A stretch of DNA of 6,700 nt from positions 1-6,700 of the forward strand of contig JADLDZ010000042.1 in NCBI GenBank assembly GCA_020846375.1, read 5' to 3'. This document shows positions 1 to 5,760 of the stretch, in pieces. This DNA is from Nitrospirales bacterium. Lineage in GTDB: Bacteria > Nitrospirota > Thermodesulfovibrionia > Thermodesulfovibrionales > Dissulfurispiraceae. A model generated the notes under the pieces. That model did no database searches, was not told the origin of the DNA, and saw nothing but the letters and a program-made list of their open reading frames with translations. Position numbers and translations under genes: made by a program. How positions within the stretch are numbered: the stretch's first letter is position 1; each line of letters begins with the position of its first letter.

Positions 1-337
1 TCAGCTCGGCAACATCGGAGCTGTCCGGAATGAACATCGCCCGGTGGAGAGGAGAAGTGAGTTTTTTCAATGTGCTCAGATTGCGGAGAGGCGTCTGGAA
101 CCAGAGAGTAACATACGGTTTGCCTGTCTGCTCCAGGAGCCATGCCTTGTTTTCCCGCACCGCATGCTTCAGCTCGGTGGAGGTAGTGATATAGAGGTCC
201 GTCTCTGCATTCCGCAATACGTCAAGGGGCTGACTGCCGAAGATCCGCACGGTATGTCCAAGGCTTGTCAGAGCCCTGAGCAGGGGCATGATGAATTTGC
301 GGGTTGTCCGCGTCCAGTGTGCACAAACTATGTTCAT
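1..337 (-). CDS. Probable glycosyltransferase (GT-B type), N-terminal part, cut by window edge
   Basis: An open frame of 112 codons starts at ATG 337 and runs off the left edge without a stop. The protein begins MNIVCAHWTRTTRKFIMPLL and continues with a segment ending SLGHTVRIFG. This is a short hydrophobic beta strand, an amphipathic helix, then 'LGHxV', as in the first Rossmann unit of GT-B glycosyltransferases (GT1/GT4 and CgeB-like proteins). No catalytic or donor-binding motif can be seen because those lie in the missing C-terminal half. The coding strand carries AGGGGGAAA directly before the ATG, an acceptable ribosome site. The start lies 33 bp after the stop of the Maf fusion gene, in the same frame and on the same strand, so it is probably co-transcribed. 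Its likely role is adding another sugar to the same glycan (inference). Another sugar-handling GT-B-fold enzyme remains possible. Confidence 0.55.
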   Translation of the reverse strand, partial: MNIVCAHWTRTTRKFIMPLLRALTSLGHTVRIFGSQPLDVLRNAETDLYITTSTELKHAVRENKAWLLEQTGKPYVTLWFQTPLRNLSTLKKLTSPLHRAMFIPDSSDVAEL

Positions 338-370
338 TTTCCCCCTGTCCTCACGGAATTCCCCGGTGCG

Positions 371-3300
371 CTACGGAGTGCCCGCTGTCTGCTCCGAGAC
401 GAGCTTCGCATAGCAGAAAGCCATCTTCGAGGTGAGCTCCGGATTGTCATTGCCTGCAGCCGCCGCTTTCTCATAGAAGTACAGCGCCTTGTCGAACATT
501 CCGGTACTCACGAAGAAGTCGCCGGCGGCGGCACGCATCGTCTCGTCCAGTGCCGTCGCCGCCTCGAAAAATTCGACGGCTCTCTCCATCTCACCGCACT
601 TTCCCGAAAACAGTGCCAGCTCCCGGTACAGCACCGGATTTTCTCCCAGGCTGTTCAGCGCCTGCTCGAATATCTCAATGCAGGTATCCCATTCCTCGTC
701 CTCTTCATACAGTTTTACCAGGTCGAGGTAGGGGGCAGGGGAGAGAGGATCAAGGGATATCGCCTCCTTCCACTTTGCCCCGGCCAGTTCCCTCTGACCG
801 AGGCGGTAATAGAACTCGCCTTCGTAGACCAATTGCTCGGGAAGGGAGCGATCGCACCTTTCAATCCGGGCATCGGCGATTTTCCGGTCCCAGAACTCCA
901 CCTTCTCGCTGCAGGCGGAAATGAGCTTCTTCAGCTTCCTGTGCGTTGCTTTGCCGGCTTCCGCCTGCCGGAGGAAGTGAAGCGCCTCCCGGGGATGGTG
1001 GACAGTATAGAGGATCTCTCCGAGGTGGAAAAGGGCCTCTCTGTTCTCCGGGTCCTGTTCGAGCACCTTTCTGAAGAGCTCCTCCGCCTTTTCGAAGAAA
1101 AAGAGCTCCTTATACCCTTTTGCGCGTTTCAGGAGCAGCGGAATGCCGGCCTCGGAGGGGATGCCGGAGTGTGCATCGTTCTGCAGAGGGAGTGAAAGCT
1201 CTTTCATCTCTTCCAGCTTCTTCACCCGCGCGGACAGGGTGCGCAGTCCCTTTTCAAAGGGCACTCCCACCTTCAGCAGTCCGTTATAGTAGACCAACGC
1301 CCTGCCGACCTGTTTTTTAAAGCGCTCGTCGCTGTCCTCTATGGCATCTATCTCCTGGATGTCCTGCTTCGACATGTACAGCTCGAGATCGTAGGCGTAC
1401 TCGGTGAAGAGGTTGAGGAGATGCTCTTTCCCCTTCATTTTTTCGGTGCTCTTCTGCAGCGTATCCGACAGTTCGATATATTTCCTGGAGCCTGCCTCAC
1501 CCTTTTCTATTACTTTCTTCGCCCGTTCCACATTCCTGAGAATTTTTCTGGAGTCATTGTTGATCTCCTTCAGGTCTTCCGCCGCCGCATCGAGCTTTCG
1601 CAGGAGGCCTGGCACCTCCTTCATTTCATCGGCCTTGTACACTGAAATGGTCCTGCCGTACACGTCCACCGGCTCCCCGGAGCAGTATTTCCTGACGGCA
1701 TCGCTGAAAGGCATCGCCACGGTGCCTTCTATGCCGAGACCCCCTTCGGTCGCATTGATGCAGAGACGCTTCGAGGCTTTGACCCCCTCGTTGAGGAGTA
1801 CTCCGAAACTCTGGAACAGGGTGGTCGTCTTGACCTCGTTCCCGAAAATGTCCTTGTCCTCGATAAAGTTCTTGTTCTCTTTCCCCTCCCAGGGAGACCC
1901 CTTGCTCAGATTGCCCGCATGCTTCTTTTTCGCATCGTAGTAGCACAAATCCTGGCCGATGAAGATAATCGGGTTCGCCCCGATGAGCATCGCAAGGTTG
2001 AAAGCCATATGGGCGACGGACTGGGATCGGTAGTCGATCTGACCCTTGTCTTTGTAGTATTCGGAGAGCCACCGGCATATCGTGTTGTTCGAGCCCATGA
2101 CGAATTTCCTGCCCGCAAACGTCCTGATGATATCCGGGTAGTTGATGGGATGGCAGACGAGAAAGGAGGCGGAGTCCATGGGGATCCCTTTGAATTTCCT
2201 GTAGGTGGTCTCCTGGGGGTCGGCGGTAATCGTGAAATCGGGTACAATTCCGTTGGGAACGAGAAGGCGCAGCACGGTATCGGCTCCTATAATGATCCCC
2301 TTCCCCTTCACTTCCTGCAGAAGATGGAAGTTCTTTTCGAGGGAAGGACCCGCTGAGACAATGACGGCGGGAACGTCGCGGAAAAGATTTTTGAGGTTAA
2401 CGACTCCCGGCATTTGCATGGTAAGATGCATGTCGTCGAGGGTGTTTTCCATCATTTTCAGTCCGAGGCCCACGATGGTGCTCCTGTTTACCTTGATGAC
2501 TTTCAGTCGATCGGGAATCCGTTCCGCCAGTGTCTTGTAAAAGTCGGGATACAGATTGTAGGAGGGCATGTTCTTGATGAGATTGATTTTTCCGGTCAGC
2601 AGGTAGTTCTTGCTGAACCGGGAAACGTATTCGTCAAAGGGCATATGTTCGCCCACAAGGATCTTGATCCGCTTGTCACTGAGGAGCGGTCCGAGATCGT
2701 TGTGGAGCATGGCCCTCTGGAAGACGTTCTCATCCCTCTCGCAAATGAGGAGGATGTTCCCCTTGTGCAGACGCTTCACCACTTCCAGCGGAAGGTGGCC
2801 CATTTCGAGGCCGAACATGATGATGATGCCGTCCTTGCCGAATTTTTCGGCTGCCGATTTGGAAACGACCTTATCAGCGGCCCTGCAGGCGGCAACGTGG
2901 GGATTTTCCCTGAACAGGGGGAGCGTCTTGTCTCCTTTCCGGATAAGGAGATTCCAGTACGCCTTTTCCGTATCTTTTCCTGATGACTCATGCACCGCAC
3001 GAATCTCGCCGGAGTGGGGGGGGGTCTTTTCGCACAGGGGGACGAGGTCCTGGTTGTGGATCTTGAGGAGTTCCCTATTACGGTTGTATTGGCTTGCCGG
3101 GTCGATGAAAGCCTTGTATGCCGTTATCAACTCAGCGCAGGCATCGCCTCCCGAAAGGTCGATACCGGAAGGATCCGCCTTCCGTGCAAGAGCGATGAGG
3201 CCCTTGAAGCTATAGTCGATGGCGACAATGTCGAAGCCTGTCCTCTGCAGGAGGAGGCGAAGCGTGTTTGATGAGAAGATGTAAAGGTGCGGTGCCGCAA

Positions 3301-3934
3301 GGGTCTGGGGATGAAGGGGGCGCAGTGGTCTGAACAGGGTCGGAACGCCTATCACCAGATACCCATTGGGGGAAAGGTTCGCTCGCATCGCCGAGAGCAT
3401 CGCCTCCGGATCAGGGACATGTTCGAGCACCTGGAGACAGGCGACAACGTCGAACTCCTCCCCGGGATAGGAATCCTTTGAGTAGAAACCGGCCTTGACG
3501 GGAAGTCCGAAGTGTGTGCCCCCGTAGCGGGCGAACGTCTCGGAGGGCTCGATGCCGCGGGCGTCCCACCCGTTGTCTTTGAAGGTCTTCAGCAGTGTCC
3601 CCGCGCTGCATCCGACATCGAGTATTCTTTTCGATCCGGTATTTTCACCGATCTTCCTGACAATCCACTTGTACCTTTCCCTCATGAACTCCAGGTTATT
3701 CCTGACGAATTTCTCATCGGGTGAAGCCGGGCGGTACTTATCGGAATACATCTCATCGAGCTCGGCGTCATCGAGCATGGGGTTGGTGAAGACGAAGCCG
3801 CATTGTGTGCATACCACATACGTTACGGAGTATTCTGTCCTATTGGCGAGCCTCCGAAGGTAAGGGTCGTTGCCGAACGTCCCGAGATGCTCGTGCTCCC
3901 CTGCGCCGCAAATAAGACAGGCAACCTCTTTCAT
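371..3934 (-). CDS. Three-part fusion: SAM methyltransferase + Maf (DUF115) flagellin glycosyltransferase-like core + TPR array
   Basis: The protein has 1187 residues. Residues 1-245 form a class I SAM-dependent methyltransferase with a Zn ribbon (Cys6/Cys9 and Cys42/Cys45), SAM motif I ILDVGCSAGTLL (104-115), acidic Glu129 after strand 2, motif DVVACLQVLEHVPDP (162-176) and the late HLYIFS...TGF element (216-234). Residues about 320-500 give the Maf N-terminal Rossmann-like part (FGLEMGHL 374-381, LLICERDENVF 395-405). Residues about 510-700 are DUF115/MAF_flag10: PAVIVSAGPSLEKN (522-535), GADTVLRLL...PDFTITADP (550-573) and IIFIGQDLCYY (656-666). A helical, coiled-coil-like stretch follows (about 775-910). 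Residues about 935-1187 hold roughly six TPR units, for example around 941-968, 1035-1068, 1069-1100 and 1101-1134. Maf proteins are usually about 600-700 residues and are linked to transfer of pseudaminic or legionaminic acid to flagellin. The neuB/neuA neighbours support that role here. The methyltransferase may modify the glycan (inference). Start ATG 3934 has a strong AAGGAG seven bases upstream. A nine-C run lies in the linker at codons 304-307. Confidence 0.88.
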   Translation of the reverse strand: MKEVACLICGAGEHEHLGTFGNDPYLRRLANRTEYSVTYVVCTQCGFVFTNPMLDDAELDEMYSDKYRPASPDEKFVRNNLEFMRERYKWIVRKIGENTGSKRILDVGCSAGTLLKTFKDNGWDARGIEPSETFARYGGTHFGLPVKAGFYSKDSYPGEEFDVVACLQVLEHVPDPEAMLSAMRANLSPNGYLVIGVPTLFRPLRPLHPQTLAAPHLYIFSSNTLRLLLQRTGFDIVAIDYSFKGLIALARKADPSGIDLSGGDACAELITAYKAFIDPASQYNRNRELLKIHNQDLVPLCEKTPPHSGEIRAVHESSGKDTEKAYWNLLIRKGDKTLPLFRENPHVAACRAADKVVSKSAAEKFGKDGIIIMFGLEMGHLPLEVVKRLHKGNILLICERDENVFQRAMLHNDLGPLLSDKRIKILVGEHMPFDEYVSRFSKNYLLTGKINLIKNMPSYNLYPDFYKTLAERIPDRLKVIKVNRSTIVGLGLKMMENTLDDMHLTMQMPGVVNLKNLFRDVPAVIVSAGPSLEKNFHLLQEVKGKGIIIGADTVLRLLVPNGIVPDFTITADPQETTYRKFKGIPMDSASFLVCHPINYPDIIRTFAGRKFVMGSNNTICRWLSEYYKDKGQIDYRSQSVAHMAFNLAMLIGANPIIFIGQDLCYYDAKKKHAGNLSKGSPWEGKENKNFIEDKDIFGNEVKTTTLFQSFGVLLNEGVKASKRLCINATEGGLGIEGTVAMPFSDAVRKYCSGEPVDVYGRTISVYKADEMKEVPGLLRKLDAAAEDLKEINNDSRKILRNVERAKKVIEKGEAGSRKYIELSDTLQKSTEKMKGKEHLLNLFTEYAYDLELYMSKQDIQEIDAIEDSDERFKKQVGRALVYYNGLLKVGVPFEKGLRTLSARVKKLEEMKELSLPLQNDAHSGIPSEAGIPLLLKRAKGYKELFFFEKAEELFRKVLEQDPENREALFHLGEILYTVHHPREALHFLRQAEAGKATHRKLKKLISACSEKVEFWDRKIADARIERCDRSLPEQLVYEGEFYYRLGQRELAGAKWKEAISLDPLSPAPYLDLVKLYEEDEEWDTCIEIFEQALNSLGENPVLYRELALFSGKCGEMERAVEFFEAATALDETMRAAAGDFFVSTGMFDKALYFYEKAAAAGNDNPELTSKMAFCYAKLVSEQTAGTP
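3016..3024 (-). repeat. Homopolymer tract of nine C (coding strand) inside the methyltransferase-Maf fusion gene
   Basis: The + strand shows nine consecutive G, read as C9 on the coding strand within ACC CCC CCC CAC (Thr304-Pro-Pro-His307). I saw no other single-base run this long in the window; the next longest are runs of six. It sits in the low-conservation linker after the methyltransferase fold (ending near residue 245) and before the Maf part (starting near residue 320). With eight C, translation shifts into a missense tail that stops at 2776. With ten C, it stops at TGA 2990-2988, about 12 codons later. Tracts of this kind are typical slipped-strand mispairing sites. That it actually varies is inference. 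Confidence 0.85.
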
Positions 3935-4050
3935 CGTCTGACTCCTTTTGTCCGGGCTCCCGAGCGCGGCACTGTCGTTCCGATACGGGACGGGTTCCGG
4001 GTAGTATGTTTACTCAATCGGAAAATCAACAAAAATCCTGAAGGACATTA
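3935..4050 (-). promoter_or_regulatory. AT-rich spacer upstream of the Maf fusion gene with a possible weak promoter
   Basis: This 116-bp gap is the only sizeable intergenic stretch in the window and its neuA-proximal half is clearly AT-rich compared with the genes. On the coding strand a possible sigma70-type pair is TTGATT (4029-4024) and TACTAC (4006-4001), separated by 17 bp. Only 4 and 3 of 6 bases match consensus, so it is weak. A minimal hairpin TCC-TTCA-GGA followed by five T lies just after the neuA stop (4045-4031), too short to be called a terminator with confidence. A 12-codon ORF (4048-4010, MSFRIFVDFPIE) also fits in here. The spacer may uncouple the Maf gene from the synthase genes, or it may simply be an untranslated gap within one operon. 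Confidence 0.25.
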
Positions 4051-4755
4051 TTAAGTTTTCCTCCTGCTCATCAGGAAGGAGAAGTATTCCAGGTCGTCTT
4101 CCGCATCGATGTTGAGGGAGCGCGACCTGTCGATCACCACTCCCCGGACATCCCGTCCCAGGCAGAAGTCTTTTCCGCTCCACTTTTCGAGCAACTCTCT
4201 TTTCCGGACATACAATGCCCCGGTAAAGCCGTATGCCGGAGGCCGGTCCTGTCTCTGGAGATATTTCTCCGTGGTATATTCCGTGAGGGGAAACAGCGTA
4301 TCCCGCCCGATGGCGTATGCCCGGAAAGGGTGATGTTTCTCTATCCTTTCCACGCTCACCACCGCATCGCAGCCGCTCTCCCGGAAAAGCACGACCGCCC
4401 TGTCGATATCGTCGGGGGAGGTGAGAGGAGACGTGGGCTGCAGGGAGACCACCGCATCAGCCCGCCACCCTGATGCGTCCATTGCCTGCAATGCATGCTG
4501 CGCCACCGGTATCAGGGAGATGTGGTCCAAGGCGAGCTCGGGAGGTCTCATAAACGGGGTTTCCGCACCCCATTTCCTGGCCGCCTCCGCAATCGCCTCA
4601 CTCTCGGTGGACACGATCACCCGGCCCAGTGTCTCCGCCTGTTTCGCGGCTTCGATAATGTAACTGATGAGCGGACGCCCCGCCACTTCACGGAGGTTCT
4701 TGTTCTTCACTCCCTTGGAGCCGGCCCGGGCCGGTATGACGCACAGAATATTCAT
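4051..4755 (-). CDS. neuA: CMP-nonulosonic acid synthetase (NeuA/LegF-type acylneuraminate cytidylyltransferase)
   Basis: The protein has 234 residues, the usual length for the single-domain family. It activates a sialic-acid-like sugar with CTP, giving the CMP-sugar and pyrophosphate in the cytoplasm. The N-terminus carries the complete nucleotide-binding signature IPARAGSKGVKNKNL (7-21). Other family blocks are VIVSTES (46-52), RPPELALD (70-77), LQPTSPLTSPDDID (105-118), GFTGALYV (176-183) and SLNIDAEDDL (213-222). Two positions differ from the common form: the 'NGA' block reads TGA (residues 178-180), and the first Asp of the 'DID' metal-binding element is Asn215, while Asp217 is kept. The start ATG 4755 follows AGAGGA, which overlaps the neuB stop codon region; the gap to neuB is only 9 bp, so the two are co-translated. 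The gene ends in tandem stops TAATAA. Whether the substrate is Neu5Ac, legionaminic or pseudaminic acid cannot be told from this sequence. Confidence 0.9.
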   Translation of the reverse strand: MNILCVIPARAGSKGVKNKNLREVAGRPLISYIIEAAKQAETLGRVIVSTESEAIAEAARKWGAETPFMRPPELALDHISLIPVAQHALQAMDASGWRADAVVSLQPTSPLTSPDDIDRAVVLFRESGCDAVVSVERIEKHHPFRAYAIGRDTLFPLTEYTTEKYLQRQDRPPAYGFTGALYVRKRELLEKWSGKDFCLGRDVRGVVIDRSRSLNIDAEDDLEYFSFLMSRRKT

Positions 4756-4764
4756 TGTTTTCCT

Positions 4765-5760
4765 CTATGCAAGATCTTCCCAGGAGAGCAGAGCGCCCTG
4801 TGGAATATCCCTCTTCGCTGTTTTCCCGATGACCCGCTCCACCTTTTCCACTGCAACACCGGTGCCTGGCCGCAGAAAGGTAAGCACGTCCCTGCTCAGG
4901 GGAGTTCCTGCAGGGATGGTCACCAGTGCGGCGATGCTCCTCCTCATGGAGAACACGTTTCCTTCCTCCGCCGCGCCGAGGGCCAATGCCCCGCTCCCGA
5001 GCATCCGCTCCACTTCGCGCACCTGTGCGACAAGAGCTCTCAGATCGGCAGGGTCTGCGGAAAGCTGGTGGTCCCGGAAGGTTGTCCTGGTCTTGTCGAG
5101 CGTGAAGTGCTTCTCGATCACGCGTGCTCCCATGGCGGCGGAGGCGACGCACGCGAGGATGCCGAGGGTGTGGTCGGAGTACCCCGCCGGTTTGTCAAAT
5201 CTCTTCGCAAGAGCCCTTATTGCGAGGAGGTTCGCCTCCCCCGGTGCAGTAGGGTAGGAGGAGACGCAGTGGAGCAGCACGACCTCGCGGTTTCCCTCCC
5301 CCTCGATGATGCGGAGTGCGCTCTCTATTTCCGCTTCGTCCGCCATGCCCGTGGAGAGCAGGACCGGTTTCCCCTTCGCCGCTATATGTCTCAGCAGGGG
5401 ATGACAGGTGAGGTCTCCCGAGGCGATCTTGAAGGCGGGGACGAGTGGGTCGAGGAGGTCGGCGCTCTGTATGTCGAAAGGCGTGGAGAGGAAGATGATG
5501 TCCTCCTGCGCCGCTATCGCGGCAAGGCGGATGAACTCGTCATCGGTGAGCTCCAGCCTCCGGAAGTGCTGGAAACGCTGGGTTTCGGTCCATGTGACGA
5601 TCTTGTCGGCGCGGTAGGTCTGAAATTTTACCGCATCCGCACCCGCTTCTTTTGCCGCCTTGATGAGCTGCACCGCAGCGTCGAAATTCCCCTCGTGGTT
5701 TGCACCGATTTCCGCGATGATGAAAATGCCGGTGTCCAGGTCCCTGTTCCCGATCCTCAT
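4765..5760 (-). CDS. neuB: NeuB-family nonulosonic acid synthase (sialic/legionaminic acid synthase type)
   Basis: The enzyme condenses phosphoenolpyruvate with a six-carbon acetamido sugar to form a nine-carbon nonulosonic acid. Starting at ATG 5760 it has 331 residues, normal for the family. The TIM-barrel NeuB domain shows AEIGANHEGN (16-25), AVKFQTY (43-49), FLSTPFD (90-96), KIASGD (111-116), LLSTGMA (134-140), CVSSYPTAPGEANL (165-178), GYSDHT (193-198) and EKHFTLDKTRTTFRDH (216-231). The C-terminal about 60 residues, from RRSIAA on, form an antifreeze-like SAF domain. The usual 'GPDH' element reads FRDH, keeping the His. ATG 5760 is preferred over GTG 5781 or ATG 5766 because GAGGG sits seven bases before it, and because it forms an ATGA overlap with the stop of the upstream gene, indicating translational coupling. 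The downstream CMP-synthetase starts 9 bp after the stop. Substrate identity (Neu5Ac, Leg or Pse precursor) is not decided by the sequence. Confidence 0.93.
   Translation of the reverse strand: MRIGNRDLDTGIFIIAEIGANHEGNFDAAVQLIKAAKEAGADAVKFQTYRADKIVTWTETQRFQHFRRLELTDDEFIRLAAIAAQEDIIFLSTPFDIQSADLLDPLVPAFKIASGDLTCHPLLRHIAAKGKPVLLSTGMADEAEIESALRIIEGEGNREVVLLHCVSSYPTAPGEANLLAIRALAKRFDKPAGYSDHTLGILACVASAAMGARVIEKHFTLDKTRTTFRDHQLSADPADLRALVAQVREVERMLGSGALALGAAEEGNVFSMRRSIAALVTIPAGTPLSRDVLTFLRPGTGVAVEKVERVIGKTAKRDIPQGALLSWEDLA

Noticed and set aside
44..1195. Long plus-strand ORF of 383 codons
   Set aside because: It lies antisense to the TPR and C-terminal part of the Maf fusion gene, whose own frame shows clear TPR motifs. 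The plus-strand translation shows no recognisable domain, so it is a codon-bias shadow.
1404..1940. Plus-strand ORF of 178 codons with hydrophobic, Ser/Phe-rich sequence
   Set aside because: It is antisense to the helical, Lys/Glu-rich part of the Maf fusion gene. Complementing AAG/GAG-rich codons naturally yields Phe/Leu/Ser-rich text that mimics membrane segments.
2776..3000. Minus-strand ORF of 74 codons within the Maf fusion gene
   Set aside because: It is the -1 shifted frame of the same region and has no protein features. It matters only as the tail that would be made if the C9 tract lost one base.
3980..4012. Possible flagellar sigma28 promoter (TAAA followed about 15 bases later by a CCG-containing block)
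   Set aside because: Only the TAAA part matches. The -10 block CCGTCCCG is far from GCCGATAA, so flagellar control cannot be claimed.
4031..4045. Possible intrinsic terminator after neuA (TCC-TTCA-GGA then five T)
   Set aside because: The stem is only three pairs plus a wobble, too weak to call as a terminator. It is mentioned only in the spacer description.
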